48,820 nucleotides of DNA from JAJISK01 sp046759185 (lineage in GTDB: Archaea; Thermoplasmatota; Thermoplasmata; RBG-16-68-12; JAJISG01): the NCBI GenBank assembly GCA_046759185.1, contig JBHIBO010000012.1, positions 1 through 48,820 of the forward strand, written 5' to 3'. The notes under the pieces were generated by a model, which searched no databases, was not told where the DNA came from, and saw nothing but the letters and a program-made list of their open reading frames with translations. Position 1 is the stretch's first letter, and each line of letters starts with the position of its first letter. Position numbers and translations under genes: made by a program. Below are positions 41,818 to 48,820 of the stretch, one piece after another.

Positions 41818-43068
41818 ATGGCGCTCCATCCGCGAAGCGGGAGCCTGGACCCGGTGGCCGTCTCGGCCTACCTGACCCAGCGGACCCCAAGCAGCGTGCT
41901 TTACGCCCTCAGCCTGCAGCAGCCCTTGACCCTGAAGGAGCTTCAGGGAAACCCGCTGCGTCTGCAGTACCTGGAGACCCTGACGGGTCGAGAGGCCAAA
42001 GGCGCCAACCTGCGCAAGGTGGTGAGCCGGGGCGTCGACCTCGGCCTCCTCGTCCCGTCCACCGCGCGGCGGGAGTACTACTACTTCCTCAACTCCGACG
42101 TGCAAGTTCGGGCTCCTGCCTTGACCGAGCACGATGGGCAGCCCAGCATCGCGCTGGACGAGACATGGGGCGCCCCCAGCGGGGAGATCTCCCTCCCCCC
42201 GAGAAGGACGCTGGGGTCGGGCCATCCGATCCCGCGTTTCCGGGATCCCAGTGCGCCCCTGGCGTGGTTCCATTGGCTGACCGACCCGCGGCGGCGGGAG
42301 ATTCTGTGGGCGATTCAAGAGAGAGGGCCCCTCTCCCGACACGAGCTTGCCACCACCAACGGCGGCCTCCCCATGGAGACCGCGAAGGCAGGCCTCCGGT
42401 GCGGGGTCCTGCGCCTTCACGGTGACGCCATCGACTTCCCCTTCGCCCGAACGACGCTCCCCAGTGGGGCGGTGTGGACGGCGCGGCCGCCGCGGTTTTG
42501 GTTCACACGCTCCTACGAGCCGTTGCGTTGCCTCCAGCGGTGGGAGGACTACGTGGATGCCGAGAGCGGAACCTCCCCCATGAAGGCGCTGACCGAGATC
42601 GTTGCGGATGGACGCAAGGTCTTGCCGCGACGGCGGCGACGTCACCTATCGCTCAACGTGTTGTACGAGGCTTCCGCCACCATCCCCTCCCTCCAAGACG
42701 TCGGGCCGGCGACCTTGCCCTCCGTGTGGGAGAACCGCCGCGGGTGGGTCTACCCGGTGGAGGAGGGCGCCCAGCGCGCCGAGGCCGCTCTTGCCCTCAA
42801 GCGGGAGCTGGAACTCGACGTCCTACCTGAAGGGGAGGACCTCACGCCGGCCGCCCTCACGCGCCTGGCCGAACGGAGGGTAGGGGCCTATCTGCGGCGT
42901 CGCGAAAACGAACTCATACGGCGGCACCAAGGCGGCCCCCAGGGGGGCTTCGGGCTGGGGGCCGACGCGATTCTGTCCCTGGCATCGGAGGAGTTGGAGC
43001 GGGGCCGAATCCTCGAGGAGCGCAAGTATTTCGAGGCTTTCCTCGAGGCCCTGCGCGGAGAAGCCTAG
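41818..43068 (+). CDS. Unknown protein with two predicted winged-helix segments
   Basis: 416 residues, no recognised family. The N-terminal 90 residues (SSVLYALSLQQPLTLKELQGNPLR...LRKVVSRGVDLGLLVPST) and a second stretch near 155-215 (RRREILWAIQERGPLSRHELATTNGGLP) both look like winged helices. The rest is basic (KVLPRRRRRHLSL) with a helical C-terminus. It may bind DNA or RNA. The frame is open from 41755, but the ATG at 41818 follows GGGAAGGGA and lies after the TATA-like box, whereas an earlier ATG is inside that box. Confidence 0.7.
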   Translation: MALHPRSGSLDPVAVSAYLTQRTPSSVLYALSLQQPLTLKELQGNPLRLQYLETLTGREAKGANLRKVVSRGVDLGLLVPSTARREYYYFLNSDVQVRAPALTEHDGQPSIALDETWGAPSGEISLPPRRTLGSGHPIPRFRDPSAPLAWFHWLTDPRRREILWAIQERGPLSRHELATTNGGLPMETAKAGLRCGVLRLHGDAIDFPFARTTLPSGAVWTARPPRFWFTRSYEPLRCLQRWEDYVDAESGTSPMKALTEIVADGRKVLPRRRRRHLSLNVLYEASATIPSLQDVGPATLPSVWENRRGWVYPVEEGAQRAEAALALKRELELDVLPEGEDLTPAALTRLAERRVGAYLRRRENELIRRHQGGPQGGFGLGADAILSLASEELERGRILEERKYFEAFLEALRGEA

Positions 43069-43132
43069 CTCATGCCTGGCCAGGCATCCGAATCTTTTTA
43101 GCCGCTGAGTCGTTTACAGAGATAGCGAAGGC

Positions 43133-43627
43133 ATGAATCGAATCAAGGTTATCAACGAACCTTCTGATCTAGTGCCAATCCTCCGCTGCGTGGACACGGA
43201 CATCAAGAAGGAGGTTTTCAAGAACCTTGCCGTCGATTGGCTGACCGCCCACGAGATTGCGGTCCGCTTTGGGGACGAAGGAACGAACGCCCTTCGACTC
43301 TTCGAGAAGATGCGCCTCGTGGAGACGAAGTGGCAGACGGGAGACGGGGACCCCGTCAAGGCCTATCACTCCTTTTACACGAGCTTGCACATCAGCGCCT
43401 CCTCACCGGTCCACGAGATCAGCGACGTCCTCCAGGTGGCCGTGATGTCGGACCCGGAGTACCTCAAGATGGAGGATCGAATCTACAACACGGTGGGGAC
43501 CGATGGGAAGTTCGCCGGGGACCTCGCGGAGGAGCTGGCCATGAGCCAGGTTATGTTGAAGAGCATCATCAAGCGCTCCTTCCGCCTCGACTTCCGGGGC
43601 CATCGCGTCGAACGTCTGGACGGCTGA
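43133..43627 (+). CDS. ArsR-like archaeal transcription regulator
   Basis: 164 residues. The first part (EPSDLVPILRCVDTDIKKEVFKNLAVDWLTAHEIAVRFG) is a winged helix and is followed by MRLVETKWQTGDGDPVKAYHSFYTSLHI, a wing/dimerisation stretch. The C-terminal part (DLAEELAMSQVMLKSIIKRSFRLDFRGHRVERL) looks like a second helix-turn-helix. The arrangement resembles a family common in methanogens and Thermoplasmata, annotated ArsR-like. A CTTTTTAG element lies 30-40 bp upstream. aTrm56 follows after 13 nt. Effector unknown. Confidence 0.8.
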   Translation: MNRIKVINEPSDLVPILRCVDTDIKKEVFKNLAVDWLTAHEIAVRFGDEGTNALRLFEKMRLVETKWQTGDGDPVKAYHSFYTSLHISASSPVHEISDVLQVAVMSDPEYLKMEDRIYNTVGTDGKFAGDLAEELAMSQVMLKSIIKRSFRLDFRGHRVERLDG

Positions 43628-43640
43628 GATCGCCAGGCAC

Positions 43641-44174
43641 ATGCCCCGCCTCGTTGTCCTTCGTATGGGACACCGCATCCCTCGGGACCATCGCGTCACC
43701 ACGCACGTCGCCCTGACCGCCCGTGCCCTGGGAACCGACGAGGTGTGGGTGGATCGGGAAGACAAGGAGTTGGAGGCCCGCGTGGCCGACGTGGTGGCCC
43801 GGTTTGGAGGCTCGTTCCGGATCAGGACCGGTGTGTCCCCCCGCGCTGCCATCCGCTCCTGGGAGGGATCCGTAATCCATCTCACGATGTACGGGGAACC
43901 CCTGGAGGAGGCCTTGCCCGCCATCCCCCGAGATGCGGACCTCCTCGTGATCGTCGGCTCCGAGAAGGTCCCGGGGGACGTCTTCGAGCGAGCGGGTCAC
44001 AATGTCGCCGTGGGAAATCAACCTCATTCTGAGGTCGCGGCCCTCGCGGTGTTCCTGGACCGCTTCCTGGAGGGGGAGGGGTTGCGCCGGCGCTTCGAGG
44101 GGCGACTGGAGGTTCGACCCTCAGCCCGCGGGAAGGTGGTCAGGACTCGTTCTCCCGAAGACTCTTCAGATTGA
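43641..44174 (+). CDS. trm56: tRNA (cytidine(56)-2'-O)-methyltransferase aTrm56
   Basis: The 177-residue SPOUT-class enzyme methylates ribose of C56 in the T-loop. It starts LVVLRMGHRIPRDHRVTTHVALTARALG, contains IHLTMYGEP, and the SAM knot has LLVIVGSEKVPGDVFERAGHNVAVGNQPHSEVAALAVFLDR. Length is standard. It probably shares a transcript with the regulator upstream. The last 35 nt overlap the convergent ParB/SerK-like gene. Confidence 0.95.
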   Translation: MPRLVVLRMGHRIPRDHRVTTHVALTARALGTDEVWVDREDKELEARVADVVARFGGSFRIRTGVSPRAAIRSWEGSVIHLTMYGEPLEEALPAIPRDADLLVIVGSEKVPGDVFERAGHNVAVGNQPHSEVAALAVFLDRFLEGEGLRRRFEGRLEVRPSARGKVVRTRSPEDSSD

Positions 44175-44631
44175 CCCGGGCCCCCCGATCGGGCAGGTCC
44201 ACGATGTGCCGGGTCGTCTTCGGAGGAAACCGCTTCCCGGCTAGAACCGTCTCCACGATCTCCTCCTTGGTGACGTGGTCGACGACTGCGTCAGGCCACG
44301 TCTCGACGCGAATGTCTTCGTCATCGTAGTCGACCAGGAAAACCGGGACCCAACGGGCACCCAGCTCGAGCAGGGCGCCGTGTCGATGATGGCCGTCGAG
44401 GATGATGTAGTGGGTCCTCTCCGCCAGGATGGGCTCCTTCACGAAGCCGTCCTCCTCAATGGCCTTGCGTGTCTCTTCCAAGAGTTCCGGGAGCAGCTCC
44501 TCATGAGGCTTTAGGAGGCGGGCCTCGAGGAGGGTGAAGGTGACGTCCAGGCTCCCACATCCCTGGCCAGGCAGCCGGAACAACTGGCCGGCCGCTAAAA
44601 AGGGTGCGGTGGCCACCTCGGGAAGCACCAT
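44140..44631 (-). CDS. ParB/SerK-like domain protein
   Basis: About 163 residues. The core, LLKPHEELLPELLEETRKAIEEDGFVKEPIL, then the nucleotide-loop motif LDGHHRHGALLELGARWVPVFLVDY and the end KRFPPKTTRHIVDL, matches the ParB-N/Srx-like family that includes the ADP-dependent free serine kinase SerK. Nuclease, kinase or DNA-binding roles are all possible. The start is uncertain: the ATG at 44631 is inside a TATA-like element of the divergent gene, and the family core begins near 44545 with no ATG or GTG close to it, so a TTG near 44582 is an alternative. Confidence 0.72.
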   Translation of the reverse strand: MVLPEVATAPFLAAGQLFRLPGQGCGSLDVTFTLLEARLLKPHEELLPELLEETRKAIEEDGFVKEPILAERTHYIILDGHHRHGALLELGARWVPVFLVDYDDEDIRVETWPDAVVDHVTKEEIVETVLAGKRFPPKTTRHIVDLPDRGARVNLKSLRENES

Positions 44632-44636
44632 ATACG
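44629..44636 (+). promoter_or_regulatory. TATA-like box of the cobalamin adenosyltransferase gene
   Basis: CATATACG is centred 27 bp before the ATG at 44659. It overlaps the possible ATG of the divergent ParB/SerK-like gene. Confidence 0.55.
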
Positions 44637-44658
44637 CCCCGCGTGGTACGGTGCCCCC

Positions 44659-45198
44659 ATGCCGCTCTTCACGGGGCGCGGGGATGGGGGCGAGACCGAC
44701 CTCCTGGGAAGCCGCGTCCCGAAGGACCATCGCCGCATCGAGGTGCTGGGCGCCCTCGATGAGCTCAATGCGGCCCTCGGTGTGGCGCTGGCGTCCCAGC
44801 CCGACGCTCCCGGGTCGCCCCTTCTGGAGGAGGTCCAGAACGACCTGTTCATCGTGGGGGCCGAACTTGCGATGGCCCCGGGGGAATCCCGCCGACTCGC
44901 CCCGCCCCTCGAACGCCGGCGCGTCGACGCGCTCGAGGAGGCAATCAGGCGTCTCGAAGGCGACATCGGACCGCAAAAGGCCTTCGTCCTACCGGGGGGG
45001 ACCCTCGAGGCCGCCCACCTGCATTTCGCCCGGGCCGTCGTGCGTCGGGCCGAAAGACGGGTCGTGTCCCTCGCCGCAGAGGAGGAGGTCAATACAGAAG
45101 TCCTGCGCTACCTGAACCGGCTCTCGACCCTCCTCCACGCCCTGGCGCTTCGAGCGAACCAGGAGGCAGGCGTCGCGGAGAGGCAGCCGAGCTACTGA
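44659..45198 (+). CDS. Cob(I)alamin adenosyltransferase, PduO type
   Basis: 179 residues with the PduO signature: TGRGDGGETDLLG (residues 5-17), the ALDELNA helix near 32-38, the FVLPGG loop and RRAERRV, and LRYLNRLSTLLHALAL near the end. It transfers adenosyl from ATP to cob(I)alamin, producing the coenzyme that methylmalonyl-CoA mutase (31872-33545) needs. The link is functional inference, since the genes lie 11 kb apart. The stop overlaps the convergent PRC-barrel gene by 7 nt. Confidence 0.93.
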   Translation: MPLFTGRGDGGETDLLGSRVPKDHRRIEVLGALDELNAALGVALASQPDAPGSPLLEEVQNDLFIVGAELAMAPGESRRLAPPLERRRVDALEEAIRRLEGDIGPQKAFVLPGGTLEAAHLHFARAVVRRAERRVVSLAAEEEVNTEVLRYLNRLSTLLHALALRANQEAGVAERQPSY

Positions 45199-45479
45199 GG
45201 GACCACGGGGGCCGCTCGGCCCGAGACCTGGCGAAGCTTGACCTTCTTCGGGAAGTACCGCAGGACGATGATATCTCCCACGGTCTGTGTCCAGCGGTAG
45301 GGCACGCTCACGGCCTTCCCCCCCTCGACGAGGACAGGATTCGTCTCCGCCAGGAAAAGACCGTCCACCCGGCCCCGCTCGATGTCCACGATGAGGTTGG
45401 TCACGGTGCCCAGGAGCACTCCGTTCTGGGTGAAAACCTTCAGGCCGACGAACTCGGAAACTTCGCGCATCATTCCCAT
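45192..45479 (-). CDS. PRC-barrel domain protein
   Basis: 95 residues forming one PRC barrel: VSEFVGLKVFTQNGVLLGTVTNLIVDIERGRVDGLFLA, then VSVPYRWTQTVGDIIVLRYF. Such small archaeal proteins are widespread; suggested roles include RNA processing and cell division, but none can be assigned here. ATGs at 45479, 45473 and 45470 are possible starts; GGAAGGG just before the first favours one of the later two. The palindromic TATA element CCTTATTTAAGG is at 45511-45522. Confidence 0.85.
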   Translation of the reverse strand: MGMMREVSEFVGLKVFTQNGVLLGTVTNLIVDIERGRVDGLFLAETNPVLVEGGKAVSVPYRWTQTVGDIIVLRYFPKKVKLRQVSGRAAPVVPQ

Positions 45480-45547
45480 CCCTTCCGAGGGTGGTGGGCA
45501 TGGAGAAGTCCCTTATTTAAGGTTTCTCGGGTCCGGAGAGGGAGCGT

Positions 45548-46396
45548 CTACACGTCCGGAGGCCCCTGGGGGATGAGTTCTCGAAGGTAGGTCAAGTCGT
45601 CGTCACCCCCGGGTCCCTCCAACCACCACGTGGCCCCGGCCTCCGCAAAGGCCTCGACCCGCCTCGCTCCCTCTTGGGGATGCGCGCGAGGAAACTCACC
45701 CCCAACCACGGTGTCGAAGGGCGCAGACGACGCGCGGTGCGCCTCCACGTAGGCCCTGATCTCGCCCAGGTCCTGAGGTGTGGGCGACCCGAACATTACG
45801 TCTTTCGTCCGGATCAGGGGGAAGACGCCGTCCCAACGGGCCGCCCGGCGGAAGGGTCGCTTCCGGGGCCAAACACCCCCCACCCAGATGGGAATGCGGG
45901 GCGTCTGCACGGGGGGCGGCTCGAAAATGACCTCGTCGATCTGGAAGTGTCGGCCCTCAAATCGGAACGGTCTGCCGGTCCAGAGCCCGGCGAGGATTTC
46001 CAGCCCCTCATCGAGCTTCTGGCCCCGCACGATCGGATCCGGGTCTTCCCCGAAGCGTGCGAACTCCACATCGGACGGCGCCCCCAGACCGACGCCCAGG
46101 ATGAGACGCCCGCCAGAGAGGTGGTCGAGGGACACAGTCTCCCGCGCCAGCTTCCAGGGTCGCCGGCGCGCGAGGGGGGTCACCAACGTGCCGATGCGGA
46201 TCCGCGAGGTGTGTGAGGCGATGGCGGCCAAGGCCACCCACGGGTCCGCGATGGGGCGGGGACGTCCGTCAAAGAGCATGTGGTCCCATAGAAAGAAACC
46301 GTCCCAGCCGGCCTTCTCCGCCTCCTGTGCGAGATCGGCGACGACCCTGGGATCGAAGAACTGACCGAAGTTGGGCACTGTGAGACCGTACTTCAC
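45548..46396 (-). CDS. LLM-class flavin/F420-dependent oxidoreductase
   Basis: 282 residues of the luciferase-like monooxygenase fold: MKYGLTVPNFGQFFDP, AGWDGFFLWDHMLF, IGTLVTPLARRRPWKLARETVSLDHLSGGRLILGVGLG and the PRIPIWVGGVWPRKRPFRRAARWDGVFP segment. Archaeal members usually use coenzyme F420 or FMN; substrate cannot be inferred. Its stop is 69 nt from the PRC-barrel ATG and it lies 44 nt downstream of pyrI, so it may be read from the pyrBI promoter. Confidence 0.88.
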   Translation of the reverse strand: MKYGLTVPNFGQFFDPRVVADLAQEAEKAGWDGFFLWDHMLFDGRPRPIADPWVALAAIASHTSRIRIGTLVTPLARRRPWKLARETVSLDHLSGGRLILGVGLGAPSDVEFARFGEDPDPIVRGQKLDEGLEILAGLWTGRPFRFEGRHFQIDEVIFEPPPVQTPRIPIWVGGVWPRKRPFRRAARWDGVFPLIRTKDVMFGSPTPQDLGEIRAYVEAHRASSAPFDTVVGGEFPRAHPQEGARRVEAFAEAGATWWLEGPGGDDDLTYLRELIPQGPPDV

Positions 46397-46440
46397 GGTG
46401 TATCCCTGGCTTCGGGGGGAGGAAACGGGCCGGACACACC

Positions 46441-46896
46441 TCAGATCAGGTGCGTGGCCACATCATCCAGCTCTCGCTCGCAGTACTTGCAGTTCAGCCT
46501 GAGGGGCTCCTTCGACCGGACGAGGAACTCCGATTCCATCGGCTCGTTCCCGTTGGTGATGCAGCTCGGGTTCCCGCACCGAAGGATGCCCCGCGCAATC
46601 TCGGGGATCTTCACCGGATACTTCTCGGCCACCGCGTAGTTCCGGATGATGTTGATCGTGGCCTCCGGGGCTAGGAGGGCAATCTTGTCGACCTCCTTGG
46701 GGCTGAGCTCTCGGTCCTCCACCTTCACAATGTCCTTCCACTTCTCCTTCCCGCTGGGGACGTGCATCACGGCACTCACGGTGGAGCTGACCTCCTCTCC
46801 GATGCGCAGAATCCGGAAGACCTTCAAAGCCATCCCGCTCCGGATGTGGTCGATGACCGTCCCGTTCTTGATGGGGGTGACCCGAAGTTCCTTCAT
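46441..46896 (-). CDS. pyrI: Aspartate carbamoyltransferase regulatory subunit
   Basis: 151 residues: the allosteric domain starts MKELRVTPIKNGTVIDHI and the C-terminal zinc domain holds four Cys (CGNPSC...CKYC), which contacts the catalytic chain. It binds nucleotide effectors and controls PyrB. It starts one nt after the pyrB stop, so the two are translated together, in pyrB-pyrI order as in many archaea. Confidence 0.96.
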   Translation of the reverse strand: MKELRVTPIKNGTVIDHIRSGMALKVFRILRIGEEVSSTVSAVMHVPSGKEKWKDIVKVEDRELSPKEVDKIALLAPEATINIIRNYAVAEKYPVKIPEIARGILRCGNPSCITNGNEPMESEFLVRSKEPLRLNCKYCERELDDVATHLI

Positions 46897-46897
46897 G

Positions 46898-47821
46898 CTA
46901 GCCTCCCAGGATCAGGTTCAGCAGGGCCATCCGCAGGGGCACGCCGTTGAAGGCCTGCCGGAAGTAGAGGGCGTGGGGCGTGCGGTCCACCTCCGGGGCG
47001 ATCTCCGTCACCCGCGGCAGGGGATGCATGACGATGAGGTCCTTCTTCGCGTCCCGGAGGACACGGAGATCGATGCGGTACGTGCCCGCTACGCGCTGGT
47101 ACTCCTGGGCGTCGGGGAAGCGCTCCTTCTGGATGCGGGTCACGTACAGGACGTCCGCCGCCTGGATGGCGTCCTGCAGGTTCTCCGTCTCCTCCGGCTT
47201 CCCGCCCAGTTCCTGGACCCGTTCCACGATCTCCTTCGGCATGCGGAGCGTCGGGGGAGCGACCATCGTCAGGTCGGACCCCAGGAGGGCCAGGGCGTAG
47301 GCGAGGGAGTGGACTGTGCGGCCGTACTTCAGGTCCCCCAAGAGGACCACACGGTTTCCCTCGAGGGTCCCCTTCTCGTCCCAGATCGTGAAGAGATCCA
47401 GGAGGGTCTGCGTGGGGTGCTGGCCCGCGCCGTCCCCGGCGTTGATCACGGGCTTCGCGGAGAATTCCGCCGCGAGACGAGCGGCCCCCTCCTGGGGATG
47501 CCGAAGGACGATGGCATCGGCGTAGGCCTCGACCATCTTCACCGTGTCGGCCAAGGTCTCCCCTTTCGTGACGGAGGAACCCTCGACGAGGCCGAAGCCC
47601 AGCACCCCTCCGCCCAGGCGCTGCATGGCGGACTCGAAAGACAGGCGCGTGCGCGTGCTAGCCTCGAAGAACAGGGTGGCCAGGATCCGCCCCGTGAGGG
47701 GCGCGAGCTCCGTCTCGCCCCGAGCCGCGGGCACCATGGCCTTCGCTTCCCGAAGGATGTGGTAGATGGTGGGTTCCGAGAGGTCCGCAATGGAGATGAG
47801 GTCCTCTCCCTTCAGGTCCAT
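46898..47821 (-). CDS. pyrB: Aspartate carbamoyltransferase catalytic subunit
   Basis: The 307-residue enzyme makes N-carbamoyl-aspartate in pyrimidine synthesis. The carbamoyl-phosphate loop FFEASTRTRLSFE near residue 50, VINAGDGAGQHPTQTLLDLF near 130 and the HPLPR motif (MHPLPRVTEIAPEVD) are intact, so the active site is complete. A TATA-like box lies 29 bp upstream of the ATG. Confidence 0.97.
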   Translation of the reverse strand: MDLKGEDLISIADLSEPTIYHILREAKAMVPAARGETELAPLTGRILATLFFEASTRTRLSFESAMQRLGGGVLGFGLVEGSSVTKGETLADTVKMVEAYADAIVLRHPQEGAARLAAEFSAKPVINAGDGAGQHPTQTLLDLFTIWDEKGTLEGNRVVLLGDLKYGRTVHSLAYALALLGSDLTMVAPPTLRMPKEIVERVQELGGKPEETENLQDAIQAADVLYVTRIQKERFPDAQEYQRVAGTYRIDLRVLRDAKKDLIVMHPLPRVTEIAPEVDRTPHALYFRQAFNGVPLRMALLNLILGG

Positions 47822-47844
47822 CGAGGGAGATGAGCGAGGGGCGG

Positions 47845-47854
47845 GCTAAAGAAG
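47845..47854 (-). promoter_or_regulatory. TATA-like box of pyrBI
   Basis: Minus-strand CTTCTTTAGC is centred 29 bp upstream of the ATG at 47821. Confidence 0.5.
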
Positions 47855-47905
47855 TTTGGGAGGAACCCGACCCGGAGAGGGCCCGGCCTAGTGTCGTGGG
47901 GGGGT

Positions 47906-47931
47906 GGCAGGCCCAGAAGTTTGGGCCTGCC
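47906..47931. repeat. Perfect 10-bp inverted repeat (hairpin)
   Basis: GGCAGGCCCA (47906-47915) and TGGGCCTGCC (47922-47931) are exact inverted copies around a 6-nt loop. It is 20 nt downstream of the winged-helix gene stop and 85 nt upstream of pyrB. It could be an RNA hairpin ending that gene, or an operator. No T-run follows on the minus strand, so it is not a typical terminator. Confidence 0.6.
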
Positions 47932-47950
47932 GTGGGTTGTGGAGGAGGGG

Positions 47951-48307
47951 TTATTCGGATTTCTCAGACTCGACGGCCTTCCAATCGCCGCCGAAGTCCT
48001 GCGTGACCCCGGACGCCAGGTGGAACCGGACCCGGAGCTTCCCGTTCTCGAAGAAGATGTAGGCGTTCTTGAGCTGGGACATGTACAGGCTAATCCGCTT
48101 GCCCTTCTGGGTGAGGGCGCGCTCGACACAGCTAAGGAGTCCCGCCTTCTCCAAGGCGTGAATGCGACGGTAACAAGCGGCGATGGGGATGCCGTATTCC
48201 CGGCTCAACTCGATGGCGCTTCGCGGTTTCTTGTACGTGGCGACCAGGATCTTGGCCGAGTATTCGTCGGTGATGAGACGCGAAGCTTCCAAAGGATCCA
48301 TTCCCAC
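47951..48307 (-). CDS. Winged-helix transcription regulator, copy A
   Basis: 118 residues. Winged helix YSAKILVATYKKPRSAIELSREYGIPIAACYRRIHALEKAGLL in the first half; the C-terminal half has strands (RISLYMSQLKNAYIFFENGKLRVRFHL). The motif GIPIA-x-CYR and the following helix recur in the gene at 48412-48711, so the two are related. The start is GTG 48307 or ATG 48301. A GTTAAATAGGG element is shared with the other gene. The target is unknown, though pyrBI lies directly downstream. Confidence 0.8.
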   Translation of the reverse strand: MGMDPLEASRLITDEYSAKILVATYKKPRSAIELSREYGIPIAACYRRIHALEKAGLLSCVERALTQKGKRISLYMSQLKNAYIFFENGKLRVRFHLASGVTQDFGGDWKAVESEKSE

Positions 48308-48340
48308 TATGTCCTCCGTCCCTCCACAATGCCTTGGTTA

Positions 48341-48351
48341 CCCTATTTAAC
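48341..48351 (-). promoter_or_regulatory. Promoter of winged-helix copy A
   Basis: Minus-strand GTTAAATAGGG, with its TATA-like centre about 39 bp from the GTG at 48307. The same 11-mer precedes copy B. Confidence 0.6.
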
Positions 48352-48411
48352 CGGTCTGCGCAGATTATATGCTCTGATTACTGAGACCGACACCCAGAGT
48401 TGATACCAACC

Positions 48412-48711
48412 CTAGGACGATTCGGAAATCGAGGGTCGCCGGATCCGACCGCGCACGCGCGCGCCGTCCACGAAGATCTCCATCCCCGGGAGCCGGGCTC
48501 CGAAGAGGAGCTTCCCCCGCACACGGGGGGAAAGGTGGACCCCTTCCACCTTGATCAGGCCAAGCAGGTGGAGCTTCCGGAGGAGGCGATAGCACCGCGC
48601 GATGGGAATCCCTGTGACCTCGCTGAGCTGTCGCCCCGTGCGAGCCCGGCCAAAGCTGGCCAGGAGGAGACGGCGCGTCTCGGGCAGGGTCAGGATCCGG
48701 GGGTACCTCAT
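48412..48711 (-). CDS. Winged-helix transcription regulator, copy B
   Basis: 99 residues. The helix-turn-helix RQLSEVTGIPIARCYRLLRKLHLLGLIKV matches copy A, but the N-terminus and C-terminus (LPGMEIFVDGARVRGRIRRPS) differ. The C-terminal tail is Arg/Ser-rich and short. It probably arose by duplication followed by divergence. No effector domain is visible. A GTTAAATAGGG box lies about 47 bp upstream of the ATG, leaving a leader of about 20 nt. Confidence 0.78.
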   Translation of the reverse strand: MRYPRILTLPETRRLLLASFGRARTGRQLSEVTGIPIARCYRLLRKLHLLGLIKVEGVHLSPRVRGKLLFGARLPGMEIFVDGARVRGRIRRPSISESS

Positions 48712-48752
48712 TGCGGGTGCCTCACAGCCTCGTACGCACGTTGCCGGTTAGG

Positions 48753-48763
48753 CCCTATTTAAC
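48753..48763 (-). promoter_or_regulatory. Promoter of winged-helix copy B
   Basis: Minus-strand GTTAAATAGGG, identical to the element before copy A. It is followed on the minus strand by CCTAACC, against TAACC in copy A, so similarity extends past the TATA core. Confidence 0.6.
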
Positions 48764-48820
48764 ATGCCGGGCCGGTCATCGGGCTTGAAAATCACCGCTC
48801 AGAATCGGGGAAGTCAATCA

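Overview
The window is a gene-dense, high-GC segment of an archaeal chromosome. The archaeal identity is secure. There are archaeal/eukaryal-type ribosomal proteins (L7Ae, S28e, L24e, S2), an aIF5B-type infB, TiaS, aTrm56, an Lhr-type helicase, pyrB-pyrI and a deoxyhypusine-synthase-family gene. TATA elements lie 25-31 bp upstream of many start codons, and tRNA introns fit bulge-helix-bulge folds. The orders L7Ae-S28e-L24e-Ndk-IF2 and enolase-S2-Memo are euryarchaeal. A Thermoplasmatota-like lineage is my inference, not shown. No stretch longer than about 300 bases lacks a gene.

Layout. 1-4.3 kb: the end of an aldehyde dehydrogenase, an intron-containing tRNA-Glu, then a minus-strand group of two paralogous tandem-GNAT proteins, a Ras-like GTPase and a PLP dehydratase. 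4.3-9.8 kb: a nitrilase-family hydrolase, then the translation cluster (L7Ae, S28e, L24e fused to a helix-hairpin-helix domain, Ndk, IF2), a small Cys-rich protein and another GNAT protein. 9.8-15.4 kb: a site-2 protease, three poorly known genes in a locally lower-GC patch, an LhgO-like oxidoreductase, CutA and Memo. 15.4-20.9 kb: S2, enolase, a 46-residue zinc ribbon, a class III aminotransferase and TiaS (whose 3' ends overlap by 94 nt), and an unknown conserved protein. 20.9-24.6 kb: a long coiled-coil protein with a KaiC-like end and altered P-loop, a Csx3-like mini-protein, an IscA-type protein and a second Ras-like GTPase.

24.7-33.6 kb holds a deoxyhypusine-synthase-family gene and an almost complete propionyl-CoA to succinyl-CoA module: biotin carrier, biotin carboxylase, carboxyltransferase, biotin ligase, methylmalonyl-CoA epimerase and mutase catalytic subunit. 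A PduO-type cobalamin adenosyltransferase at 44.7 kb could supply the mutase cofactor. The mutase B12-binding subunit is not in the window.

33.6-48.8 kb is mixed housekeeping: PurM, RlmE, Lhr helicase, a potassium-channel-like gene with a stop codon inside its selectivity filter, two intron-bearing tRNAs (one intron in the T-loop), a Thr-type asparaginase sharing a palindromic TATA element with a dolichol-kinase-like gene, an OB-fold SSB, helix-turn-helix genes, aTrm56, a ParB/SerK-like protein, an LLM oxidoreductase, PyrB-PyrI and two related winged-helix regulators. The most unusual signals are the interrupted channel filter, the T-loop intron, the L24e-HhH fusion, the coiled-coil/KaiC-like protein and the Ras-like GTPases without the catalytic glutamine.
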